Positions 46,114-54,021 of a stretch of 64,000 nt of DNA are shown piece after piece. The notes under the pieces are model-generated. The model had not been told where the DNA came from. It saw only the letters and a list, made by a program, of their open reading frames with translations, and searched no databases. Each line of letters begins with the position of its first letter. The first letter of the stretch is position 1. The DNA is from Microbacterium sp. Yaish 1 (GTDB taxonomy: Bacteria; Actinomycetota; Actinomycetes; Actinomycetales; Microbacteriaceae), in assembly GCF_002245215.1 (NCBI RefSeq), contig NZ_NPMR01000001.1, positions 1,857,593 through 1,921,592 on the forward strand, in the 5' to 3' direction. The position numbers were made by a program, and so were the translations under genes.

Positions 46114-47790
46114 ATGGGTGACCTCTTCGACGGATACGGCTCGACGCTGACGCCGCGCAAGACCGTATCGGGGGTGCCGCCCTACGACGAGATGTTCGAG
46201 GTCTCGGGCACTCTGCCCGCTCCCGGCAGCTCGCGCGCGGCGTACCGCGAGCTCTACCAGGCGCTCGCGCAGATGACCCAGGAAGAGCTCCGCGGACGCA
46301 CTGAGTCGCTCGCGAGCTCGTACCTCGCACAGGGCGTCACCTTCGACTTCGCGGGGGAGGAGCGCCCCTTCCCGCTGGATGCCGTTCCCCGCGTCATCGA
46401 CTACGACGAGTGGTCGCACGTCGAGTCGGGCGTGAAGCAGCGCGTGCGTGCCCTCGAGGCGTTCCTCGACGACGCGTACGGCCACCAGTTCTGCGTCCGC
46501 GACGGCGTGCTGCCGGCGAAGCTCATCGCCTCGTCGCAGTACTACTACCGGCAGGCGGCCGGCATCCGGTCCGCGAACGGCGTGCGCATCCAGGTCTCCG
46601 GCATCGACCTCATCCGCGACGAGCACGGCGAGATGCGCGTGCTCGAAGACAACGTCCGCGTGCCCTCGGGGGTCAGCTACGTCATCTCGAACCGCCGGGT
46701 GATGGCCCAGACCCTGCCCGAGCTGTTCGTCTCGATGCGCGTGCGCCCCGTGGGCGACTACCCCAACAAGCTGCTGCAGGCGCTGCGCGCCTCGGCCCCT
46801 CCCGGAGTCGACGACCCCAACGTCGTCGTCCTCACGCCGGGCGTCTACAACTCCGCCTACTTCGAGCACACGCTGCTCGCGCGACTCATGGGCGTCGAGC
46901 TCGTCGAGGGCCGCGACCTGGTCTGCTCGGGCGGCAAGGTGTTCATGCGCACGACGCGCGGCCCGCAGCGCGTCGACGTCATCTACCGCCGCGTCGACGA
47001 CGACTTCCTCGATCCGCTGCAGTTCCGCGCTGACTCGATGCTCGGCGCCCCGGGGCTCATGCTCGCCGCTCGCCTGGGCAACGTCACGATCGCCAACGCC
47101 GTGGGCAACGGCGTCGCCGACGACAAGCTGCTGTACACCTATGTCCCCGACCTGATCCGGTACTACCTCGCGGAGGAGCCCATCCTCAAGAACGTCGACA
47201 CCTGGCGGCTCGAGGACCCGGGCGCGCTCGAAGAGGTGCTCGACCGGCTCGACGAGCTCGTCGTGAAGCCGGTCGACGGCTCGGGCGGAAAGGGACTCGT
47301 CGTGGGTCCGGATGCCTCGCCCGCCGAGCTCGAGAAGCTCCGCAAGAAGCTGCTCGCCGACCCGCGCGGCTGGATCGCCCAGCCCGTCGTCATGCTCTCG
47401 ACGATCCCGACGCTCGTCGAGGACGGCATGCGTCCGCGCCACGCCGACCTCCGCCCGTTCGCGGTCAACAACGGCGAGGAGGTGTGGGTGCTGCCGGGCG
47501 GCCTCACGCGCGTCGCGCTGCCCGAGGGCCAGCTCGTCGTCAACTCCAGCCAGGGCGGCGGATCGAAGGACACATGGGTGGTCGGCGGCGATGCGCCCCG
47601 GACGGCCGAGTACAGCCAGGGCAACCTCGCCGGGCTCGTGGCCGACCAGGCGTCGACGCAGGCGATCCCGATCATCTACGACGAGCAGGACGAGCCGGCC
47701 CATTCGCCGCAGGACCACCCCGGCGGTCTGAGCGAGCAGCAGGAGCAGCAGCAGCAGGAGCAGCAGCAGACCGGCGGTGCGACGTGCTGA
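46114..47790 (+). CDS. circularly permuted type 2 ATP-grasp protein
   Basis: A 558-aa protein of the CPATP-grasp 2 family, predicted to form amide or peptide bonds at the expense of ATP. Recognisable segments are VRVPSGVSYVISNRR near residue 185, VEGRDLVCSGGKVFMRTTRG near 265 and LVVKPVDGSGGKGLVVGP near 390, the last resembling the glycine-rich ATP-grasp loop. Family genes travel with alpha-E and transglutaminase genes, exactly as here. The C-terminus ends in a Gln/Glu-rich tail. It overlaps the alpha-E gene by 7 nt. Substrate is unknown. Confidence 0.9.
   Translation: MGDLFDGYGSTLTPRKTVSGVPPYDEMFEVSGTLPAPGSSRAAYRELYQALAQMTQEELRGRTESLASSYLAQGVTFDFAGEERPFPLDAVPRVIDYDEWSHVESGVKQRVRALEAFLDDAYGHQFCVRDGVLPAKLIASSQYYYRQAAGIRSANGVRIQVSGIDLIRDEHGEMRVLEDNVRVPSGVSYVISNRRVMAQTLPELFVSMRVRPVGDYPNKLLQALRASAPPGVDDPNVVVLTPGVYNSAYFEHTLLARLMGVELVEGRDLVCSGGKVFMRTTRGPQRVDVIYRRVDDDFLDPLQFRADSMLGAPGLMLAARLGNVTIANAVGNGVADDKLLYTYVPDLIRYYLAEEPILKNVDTWRLEDPGALEEVLDRLDELVVKPVDGSGGKGLVVGPDASPAELEKLRKKLLADPRGWIAQPVVMLSTIPTLVEDGMRPRHADLRPFAVNNGEEVWVLPGGLTRVALPEGQLVVNSSQGGGSKDTWVVGGDAPRTAEYSQGNLAGLVADQASTQAIPIIYDEQDEPAHSPQDHPGGLSEQQEQQQQEQQQTGGATC
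47734..47769 (+). repeat. CAG/GAG triplet run encoding a Gln-rich tail
   Basis: Twelve consecutive triplets are CAG or GAG, coding for EQQEQQQQEQQQ at the C-terminus of the ATP-grasp protein. The run could vary by slippage. Confidence 0.85.
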
Positions 47791-48716
47791 GCCGCATCGC
47801 CGAGAGTCTCTTCTGGATCGGACGGTACATCGAGCGGAGCGACGGCACCGCCCGCATCCTCGATGTGCACCTGCAGCTGCTGCTCGAGGACCCGTGGATC
47901 GACGAGGACACCGCCTGCCGGTCGCTCCTGTCGGTCATGGGCTCCTTCCCTCCCGAGGGGCTCGACACCGTCACCCGTCAGGACGTGCTGACCCGGCTCG
48001 CGGTCGACCGCACCAACCCGTCCAGCATCGCCTACTCGCTGCAGTCGGCCCGCGAGAACGCCCGCCGCGCGCGCGAGATCGTCTCGACCGAGCTGTGGGA
48101 GACCCTGAACACGACGTACTCCCGGATGCCGCGGCGGCTCAACGCCGAGAAGGTGCACGAGTTCTTCCACTGGGTGCGCGAGCGCGCGGCGCTCGCCGTC
48201 GGCGTCACCGACTCGTCGACGAGCCGCGACGAGGCCTGGCAGTTCTTCACGCTCGGCCGCTCGATCGAGCGCACCGACATGACGGCGCGGCTGCTCGCGA
48301 CCCGGTCGCTGACCGAGGAGTCCGGCCCGTCGTGGACGACGATCCTCCGCTCCTGCGGCGCGTACGAGGCGTACCTGCGCACGTACCGCGGCATGCCGAG
48401 CGCGCGCAACGCCGCGGAGTTCCTGCTGCTCGATCGGCTCTTCCCGCGCTCGATCATCCACTCGATCCAGCGCGCCGAGGAATGCATGAGTGCGATCGAT
48501 CCGGTCGCCGACCGCGTGGGCCACTCCAATGCGGTGCTCCGTGCGCTCGGCCGCATCCGCAACGACCTCGAGTACCGGCCGCTGGGCGAGATCCTGTCGG
48601 AGCTGCCCGAGCACATGGACAACGTGCAGAAGGTGACCCGCGAGGCCTCCGAGGCGATCCGCAGCCGCTTCTTCCCCACCGCGGCGGAACCGAACTGGAT
48701 CGGAGAGACCTCGTGA
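47784..48716 (+). CDS. alpha-E domain protein
   Basis: A 310-aa all-helical protein of the alpha-E (DUF403) family. LSRIAESLFWIGRYIERSDGTARILDVH at the start and FFTLGRSIERTDMTARLL near residue 155 are the paired repeat motifs of the family. It has no known catalytic motif and is thought to act with the CPATP-grasp and transglutaminase partners. GTG at 47784 lies within the end of the ATP-grasp gene, and its TGA overlaps the next GTG, so the three are translationally coupled. Confidence 0.92.
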   Translation: MLSRIAESLFWIGRYIERSDGTARILDVHLQLLLEDPWIDEDTACRSLLSVMGSFPPEGLDTVTRQDVLTRLAVDRTNPSSIAYSLQSARENARRAREIVSTELWETLNTTYSRMPRRLNAEKVHEFFHWVRERAALAVGVTDSSTSRDEAWQFFTLGRSIERTDMTARLLATRSLTEESGPSWTTILRSCGAYEAYLRTYRGMPSARNAAEFLLLDRLFPRSIIHSIQRAEECMSAIDPVADRVGHSNAVLRALGRIRNDLEYRPLGEILSELPEHMDNVQKVTREASEAIRSRFFPTAAEPNWIGETS

Positions 48717-49558
48717 AGCGTCTGCGCATCGAGCACACGACCGGGTTCACCTATCCCGGCGACGTCGCCGCGTCGTACAACGAGGCGCGGATGCTGCCGA
48801 GCTCGACTGACAGCCAGTTCGTGCTGAGCTCACAGCTCGACATCGACCCGACGACGGCGGTCAACCACTACGTCGACTACTTCGGCACCCGGGTCGCGGC
48901 GTTCGACGTGCTGGCCGCCCACCGCGCGCTGGCGATCACAGCCCGCTCGCTCGTCGAGGTGCGGCCGCGCCCCATCGAGCACCGCCAGATCTCGTGGGAG
49001 GAGCTGGCCGCCGAGACCGAGCGCTCGATCCACACGGTCGAGCAGCTGGGGCAGACCGCCCGCACCGCGCCGCATCCGGAGGTCGTGCAGCTCGCCCGCG
49101 AGATCGCGGCCTCTCACGACGAGCCGGGGCCGGCGGCGCACGCGATCGCGATCGCGATCGGGGATGCCGTGGAGTACATGACCGGCGTCACGGGAGTGCA
49201 CTCGACGGCGGCGGAGTCGTGGCCCGAGCGCAAGGGCGTGTGCCAGGACATCGCGCACATCACCCTCGGGGCGCTGCGCAGCGTCGGCATCCCCGCCCGC
49301 TACGTCTCGGGATACCTGCATCCCGACCCCGACGCGCAGGTCGGCGTGCCGGTGACGGGCGAGTCGCACGCCTGGATCGAGTGGTTCGCCGGCGATTGGC
49401 AGGGCTTCGATCCGACGAACAACGTCGAGATCAGCGACCGGCACGTGCTGGTCGGGCGCGGCCGCGACTACAACGACGTCCCGCCGCTGCGCGGGGTGTT
49501 CGCTGGGCCCTACAAGAGCGCGCTGCACGTCACGGTGACGATCACGCGCGAGGCGTGA
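48713..49558 (+). CDS. transglutaminase-like cysteine protease family protein
   Basis: A 281-aa protein. An N-terminal beta domain (RIEHTTGFTYPGDV) precedes the transglutaminase-like core with catalytic cysteine in ERKGVCQDIAH (near residue 178), histidine in GESHAWIEWF (near 220) and aspartate in GFDPTNN (near 235). In this gene trio it may cleave or transfer the peptide that the ATP-grasp enzyme makes. GTG start overlaps the alpha-E stop by 4 nt. The stop overlaps the convergent MFS gene by 17 bp. Confidence 0.92.
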   Translation: MKRLRIEHTTGFTYPGDVAASYNEARMLPSSTDSQFVLSSQLDIDPTTAVNHYVDYFGTRVAAFDVLAAHRALAITARSLVEVRPRPIEHRQISWEELAAETERSIHTVEQLGQTARTAPHPEVVQLAREIAASHDEPGPAAHAIAIAIGDAVEYMTGVTGVHSTAAESWPERKGVCQDIAHITLGALRSVGIPARYVSGYLHPDPDAQVGVPVTGESHAWIEWFAGDWQGFDPTNNVEISDRHVLVGRGRDYNDVPPLRGVFAGPYKSALHVTVTITREA

Positions 49559-51152
49559 CCGCCGCGGCATCCGCTTCGTCCGCCTCGCGGCGGGTGCCCC
49601 GGCCGAGGGATGCCGTCGCGGCGAGGCCCAGCACGAGGAAGCCGGCCGCGGCGAAGCTCGCGGCGCGCGTGCCGTCGGAGAGGGCGGCTTTCGCGTCGGT
49701 CGCGATGTCGGCGGTCTGCGGTGAGGCCTCGAGGCCCGCGATCGCACCGCCCGCGCTCTCGACGACGGCGCTGACGACCTGATCGCGCTGCTCGCCGGGG
49801 ATGCCGCGATCGTCGAGCTTGGCGCTGAGGGCGCCGGAGGTCGTCGAGAACAGGATGGTTCCGAGGATCGCGATGCCGAGCGCGGCGCCGAGCTGACGGG
49901 CGGTCGACTGCGTGCCGGAGGCCTGCCCTCCCTCGGCGACGGGGACGTCGGCGAGGACGACCCCGGTCAGCTGCGCGGTGGCGAGGCCGACGCCGATGCC
50001 GTAGACGAACAGCGCCGGGATGAGCGGACCCCAGGTGGCGTCCGGCCCGATGACGAGGGCGACGCCGGCGACGCCGACGATCTCGGCCGCGAGGCCCGCG
50101 CGCACCACCCACACCGGCGCGACCTTGCCCGACAGGGCGCCGGCGAGCCCGCTCGCGACGAACGAGCCTGCGGCGAGGGCGAGCAGCACGAGGCCCGTCT
50201 GGACCGCCTCGAACCCGAGCGCGAACTGCAGCCACAGGGGGAGGGCCAGGATGATGCCGAACTCGCCGAGCGCGACGACGAGGGCGGCGAGGTTGCCGTT
50301 GCGGAACGACGGGATGCCGAAGAGCCCGAAGGCCAGCAGTGTGGGCTCGCCGGCGCGGCGACGGCGCACGCCCCAGACGATGAAGGCCGCGATCGCGAGG
50401 GCCGAGAGGCCGAACGCGATCGGGACGGGCGAGAGGTCGCCGGGCCACGATGCGCCGAAGAGCTCGGGGCGCTGGTCGACGGTCCACCAGCCGTAGGTGC
50501 GTCCCTCGATGAGGCCGAAGACGAGGGTGCCCATGGCGATGACCGACAGGACGGCTCCGATGACGTCGATCCCGACGGCTCCGCCGCGCGACTCGTCGAC
50601 CGTCAGCAGGACGCCCACGATGATCAGGACGCCGAGCGGGATGTTGATGCCGAAGGCCCAGTGCCACGAGAACGTCGTCGTCAGCCAGCCGCCGAGCAGC
50701 GGGCCGACGGCGGCCATACCGCCGATCGTCGAACCCCAGACGGCGAAGGCGATGCCGCGCTCGCGGCCGCGGAAGGTCGCGTTCAGCAGCGACAGCGTGG
50801 TCGGCAGGATCATCGCGCCGCCGACTCCCTGGACGAAACGGGCGAGGATCAGCAGGTCGCCGCTCGACGCGAGCACCGCGCCCACGGAGGCGAGCGCGAA
50901 GACGACGACGCCGGTCAGCAGCATCCGGCGGCGGCCGACGCGGTCGGCGATGCTGCCGAAGACGAGCAGGAGCGAGGCGAACACGAGGGTGTACGCCTCC
51001 TGCACCCACTGCACCTGCGTCGAGGTGATGCCGAGGTCGTCGACGATCGAGGGGACGGCGACGTTGACGATCGTCGAGTCCACGATGATGAGCGCGACGG
51101 CGATGCTGATGAAGACGAGTCCCGCCCACCGGCGGCGTGCCGAAGTTTCCAT
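49542..51152 (-). CDS. MFS transporter, DHA2 family (drug exporter)
   Basis: A 536-aa proton-driven exporter with 14 predicted membrane segments. Family motifs include IVDSTIVNVAVPSI in the first helix, GSIADRVGRRRML between helices two and three, ARFVQGVGGAMILPTTLSL, and GPLLGGWL. A soluble loop holds residues about 430-480 (ASPQTADIATDAKAAL nearby). ATG at 51152 is preceded by a TATTCT box 7 nt upstream and by a 19-bp dyad covering it, so the gene is probably under tight repression and induced by a drug-like ligand. Confidence 0.93.
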   Translation of the reverse strand: METSARRRWAGLVFISIAVALIIVDSTIVNVAVPSIVDDLGITSTQVQWVQEAYTLVFASLLLVFGSIADRVGRRRMLLTGVVVFALASVGAVLASSGDLLILARFVQGVGGAMILPTTLSLLNATFRGRERGIAFAVWGSTIGGMAAVGPLLGGWLTTTFSWHWAFGINIPLGVLIIVGVLLTVDESRGGAVGIDVIGAVLSVIAMGTLVFGLIEGRTYGWWTVDQRPELFGASWPGDLSPVPIAFGLSALAIAAFIVWGVRRRRAGEPTLLAFGLFGIPSFRNGNLAALVVALGEFGIILALPLWLQFALGFEAVQTGLVLLALAAGSFVASGLAGALSGKVAPVWVVRAGLAAEIVGVAGVALVIGPDATWGPLIPALFVYGIGVGLATAQLTGVVLADVPVAEGGQASGTQSTARQLGAALGIAILGTILFSTTSGALSAKLDDRGIPGEQRDQVVSAVVESAGGAIAGLEASPQTADIATDAKAALSDGTRAASFAAAGFLVLGLAATASLGRGTRREADEADAAAVTPRA

Positions 51153-51154
51153 GA

Positions 51155-51173
51155 TTGCTAGAATAGCTAGCAA
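51155..51173. promoter_or_regulatory. operator TTGCTAG-N5-CTAGCAA over the MFS promoter
   Basis: A perfect 7+7 bp dyad with a 5-bp centre. The minus-strand -10 TATTCT (51160-51165) lies inside it, and the MFS ATG is 2 bp beyond. The fit suggests a TetR- or MarR-family repressor that is not encoded next door. Confidence 0.75.
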
Positions 51174-51210
51174 AATTGCGGGCACAAGGTGTGGTTCGCG
51201 CAACGCGAAA

Positions 51211-51238
51211 ACGGCCGGTCCCGCGGGGAACCGGCCGT
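51211..51238 (-). terminator. intrinsic terminator after small acidic gene
   Basis: ACGGCCGGT and ACCGGCCGT (51211-51219, 51230-51238) form a 9-bp stem around a 10-nt loop, followed on the minus strand by TTTT. Confidence 0.75.
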
Positions 51239-51256
51239 CTCGATCGAGCCCGTGGA

Positions 51257-51478
51257 TCAGGCGGGCGGGTCGCCCGGGTCGAGCGTCTTCAGCATGTCCT
51301 CCTCGGCGGCGTTGTCGGCCGTGAGTTCGTCCTCGGTGGTCTCATCGCCGCCGCGGGGCGCGTCATCGGTGATCGACTGCTCGGCGCTGGGATCGTCGAG
51401 GTGACGGTCGCCGGTGGGCTCTTCGGACGGGATCGCGCTGTCGCCGGCGCCGCCGGCCGGGGTGTCGTGGCTGCTCAT
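51257..51478 (-). CDS. small acidic protein
   Basis: A 73-aa protein very rich in Asp and Glu, with no hydrophobic core, likely disordered. It ends AEEDMLKTLDPGDPPA-like. The ATG at 51478 is favoured by a TAACGT box 7 nt upstream, even though the frame is open further into the decayed nuclease remnant. A terminator follows at 51211-51238. No function can be assigned. Confidence 0.65.
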   Translation of the reverse strand: MSSHDTPAGGAGDSAIPSEEPTGDRHLDDPSAEQSITDDAPRGGDETTEDELTADNAAEEDMLKTLDPGDPPA

Positions 51479-51485
51479 GGGCGCG

Positions 51486-51491
51486 ACGTTA
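51486..51491 (-). promoter_or_regulatory. -10 box TAACGT for small acidic gene
   Basis: TAACGT on the minus strand lies 7 nt before the ATG at 51478. Confidence 0.5.
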
Positions 51492-51539
51492 CGCTCGCGG
51501 TCGCCGCGCGCGGCACCCCTTGACACGCGATCCGGCCGT

Positions 51540-52087
51540 GGTGCCCCCGCGGCATCGCGAATTTCCTGGTCGAGCAGGGGTTCGGGCAGCCCGGCCGCGA
51601 CGACGGCGAGCCGGAAGTCGGTCTCGAGCGGCGACATCGCGCCTTCGCGGATGAGTCCCAGCGCTTCGACGAGCTTCGCCGAGCCGACTCGTCGGCCCGC
51701 GGCGACCGCATCGGTCAGCTCCTCGAGCGTGCTCAGCCGCTCCTCCGGCAGGCGCCGCCCCCGCTCCCCGACCTCGAGCTCGCCGGGGGAGTGGGCGCCC
51801 GTTCCCCACAGCACTGCCGCCGCGCGTCCGCAGGAGAACGCCCGTTCGCCCATGATCGAGGCATACGCCCGGGCATCCTCGAGCACCCGCTGCCGGGCGG
51901 CCTGATCCTCGGCGAGCGGGCCAGCCGGCGCGGCATCCTCTGCTCCGCGCCTCCGGCGCACGCCGCGGAAAGGCGTCTCGAGGTCTGCGGTGCGCGGCCG
52001 CTTGAGCGAGATGCCCGCCGCCGCCGCGTCGGCGCACGAGAACGCTCCGCCGAGGGTTTCGGGGAGAGGGTCGGGGCGTCGCGGCAT
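51540..52087 (-). pseudogene. decayed AbiEi/DUF559-type protein remnant
   Basis: About 180 codons open with PLPETLGGAFSCADAAAAGIS, continue DLETPFRGVR and RAYASIMGERAFSCGRAAAVLWG, then jump to ELTDAVAAGRRVGSAKLVEAL and GLPEPLLDQEIRDAAG. In related Microbacteriaceae proteins roughly 60-80 residues separate the last two blocks, and a PD-(D/E)XK nuclease core follows. Both are missing here. The frame has not acquired a stop and reads into the small acidic gene, but the remnant lacks any catalytic region. The comparison rests on recalled family layout. Confidence 0.6.
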
Positions 52088-52187
52088 CCCCCGATCCTCC
52101 TCGTCGAGTCCGCCCCGCGGGGCTCAGCGCCCGAGCATGTGCATCGCCCGCCCGCCCGTTCCGCGGGGGAGGAACCCCCGAAACGCA

Positions 52188-52248
52188 GTTCGCCTGGCAG
52201 CTCACGCCCCCTCCGCGCGCGTGAAGAGGCGAGAACTGCCAGGCGAAC
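52188..52248. repeat. nested inverted repeat, 13-bp outer arms
   Basis: GTTCGCCTGGCAG (52188-52200) pairs with CTGCCAGGCGAAC (52236-52248). Inside, TCACGC (52202-52207) pairs with GCGTGA (52219-52224). It lies just beyond the 3' end of livF and could terminate the liv operon. Confidence 0.75.
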
Positions 52249-52264
52249 CAGGCGAAGCCCGGGC

Positions 52265-52987
52265 TCAGGTGCCCAGGGTGCCGAGGTAGAGGCCGATGAC
52301 CTTGGGGTCGTTGAGCAGCTCCCGGCCGGTGCCGGTGTAGGCGTCGCGGCCCTGGTCGAGGACGTACCCGCGGTCGCAGATCTGCAGGCAGCGCCGCGCG
52401 TTCTGCTCGACCATGATGGTCGTCACGCCCGCCTTGTTGATCTCCGACACCCGCAGGAACGCCTCGTCCTGACGCGACGGCGACAGGCCTGCCGAGGGCT
52501 CGTCGAGCAGCAGCACGTAGGGGTCCATCATCAGCGCGCGCCCCATCGCGACCATCTGGCGCTCGCCGCCGGAGAGCGATCCGGCCCGCTGCTGCAGCCG
52601 CTTGGCGAGGTCGGGGAAGATGGATGTCACGAAGTCGGTGCGCTCGGCGACGACCTTCGGTCGCTGATACGCCCCCATCTGCAGGTTCTCCGCGATCGTG
52701 AGGCTCGGGAAGACGTTGTTCGTCTGCGGCACGAAGCCGACGCCCTTCGACACGAGCTTGTTGGCGCGCAGCCCCGTGATCTCCTCGCCGTTCAGCTTGA
52801 CCGAACCGGAGCGCACCTTCACCTGACCGAAGATGGCCTTGAGCATCGTGGACTTGCCGGCGCCGTTGGGGCCGATGATCCCGACGAGTTCACCGGGAGC
52901 TGCGGTGAGGTTCGCGCCATTGAGGATGTTCACGCCGGGCAGATAGCCGGCGTGGACGTCGGTCAGCTCGACGACGTTCTCGGTCAC
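52265..52987 (-). CDS. livF: branched-chain amino acid-type ABC transporter ATP-binding protein LivF
   Basis: A 240-aa ATPase. Walker A is GPNGAGKST near residue 38, the Q-loop FVPQTNNVF near 88, signature LSGGERQM near 140 and Walker B VLLLDEPSAGL near 158, followed by the H-loop region TTIMVEQN. The short length and C-terminus (RELLNDPKVIGLYLG) match LivF rather than LivG. Last gene of the operon; its ATG overlaps the livG stop by 4 nt. Confidence 0.94.
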   Translation of the reverse strand: MTENVVELTDVHAGYLPGVNILNGANLTAAPGELVGIIGPNGAGKSTMLKAIFGQVKVRSGSVKLNGEEITGLRANKLVSKGVGFVPQTNNVFPSLTIAENLQMGAYQRPKVVAERTDFVTSIFPDLAKRLQQRAGSLSGGERQMVAMGRALMMDPYVLLLDEPSAGLSPSRQDEAFLRVSEINKAGVTTIMVEQNARRCLQICDRGYVLDQGRDAYTGTGRELLNDPKVIGLYLGTLGT

Positions 52988-54021
52988 TTGCGGTCCCCAT
53001 CCTTCTCGGCATCCGCGGCGCCTACGGCATCCGCCGTCCCTGCGGCATCCGTCGTCGGCGCCTCGTCGATCGCCTGGTCGAGCTCGTGCACCGTCTCGAT
53101 GAGCTCCTCCGCCTCGGGCGGCAGCTCGCCGGCGTGGCGGCCCGTCACGACGCCGAGGTCGACGTCCTGGTGTGCGCCGAGGTAGGCGTCGATCACCGCG
53201 GGGTTCTGCATCACGGTGTCGGGCGGGCCCTCGGCGACGACGCGTCCTTCGGCCATCACGACGACCCAGTCGGCGATGTGACGCACCATGTGCATGTCGT
53301 GCTCGACGAAGACGACGGTCATGCCGAGGTCCTTCAGATCGAGGATGTGGTCGAGCAGCGACTGCGTCAGGGCGGGGTTCACTCCGGCCATCGGCTCATC
53401 CAGCATGACGAGCACGGGATCGCTCATGAGCGCGCGCGCCATCTCGAGGAGCTTGCGCTGACCGCCCGAGAGCGACGCGGCGAAGTCCTTCTCCTTGGCG
53501 TCGAGCTTGAAGCGGGCGAGCAGACCGCGCGCCTTCTCCTCGATCTCGGCCTCCTGCCCCCGCCACAGGAAGGGCAGGATGCCGGCGAAGATCCCCTCGC
53601 CCTTCTGCTTCGGGGCGCCGAGCTTCATGTTCTCGAGCACCGTGAGCAGGCCGAGCGACTTCGTCAGCTGGAACGTGCGCACCTGGCCCATCCGGGCCGC
53701 CTTGAAGGCGGGGATGCCGGCGAGGTTGGTCCCGTCGAACGACCACGATCCCGCGTTGGGCTTGTCGAAGCCGGTCAGCAGGTTGAACAGCGTCGTCTTG
53801 CCGGCGCCGTTCGGGCCGATGAGGGCGGTGATCGCGCCGCGCGGGATCTCGAGGTGCTCGACGTCGACGGCGGTCAGGCCGCCGAAGACGCGCTTGACGC
53901 CGTCGGCGACGATGATCGGGTCGTTCTTCGCGACGCCGGGGCGGACCTCGCCGCTGCCGTCGTCTTTGTGCAGGCCGGTCGCCTTGGGGCGCGGCGTCGG
54001 GGGTACGACATCAGCGGACAA
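52984..54021 (-). CDS. livG: branched-chain amino acid-type ABC transporter ATP-binding protein LivG
   Basis: A 345-aa ATPase, longer than usual for LivG because of a charged N-terminal extension of about 35 residues and a disordered acidic, alanine-rich C-terminal extension of about 65 residues. The core has Walker A GPNGAGKTT, signature SLSGGQRKLLE and Walker B VMLDEPMAGVNP, plus VFVEHDMHMV, the LivG hallmark. Its start overlaps the livM 3' end by 11 bp. The extensions have no recognised function. Confidence 0.93.
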   Translation of the reverse strand: MSADVVPPTPRPKATGLHKDDGSGEVRPGVAKNDPIIVADGVKRVFGGLTAVDVEHLEIPRGAITALIGPNGAGKTTLFNLLTGFDKPNAGSWSFDGTNLAGIPAFKAARMGQVRTFQLTKSLGLLTVLENMKLGAPKQKGEGIFAGILPFLWRGQEAEIEEKARGLLARFKLDAKEKDFAASLSGGQRKLLEMARALMSDPVLVMLDEPMAGVNPALTQSLLDHILDLKDLGMTVVFVEHDMHMVRHIADWVVVMAEGRVVAEGPPDTVMQNPAVIDAYLGAHQDVDLGVVTGRHAGELPPEAEELIETVHELDQAIDEAPTTDAAGTADAVGAADAEKDGDRK

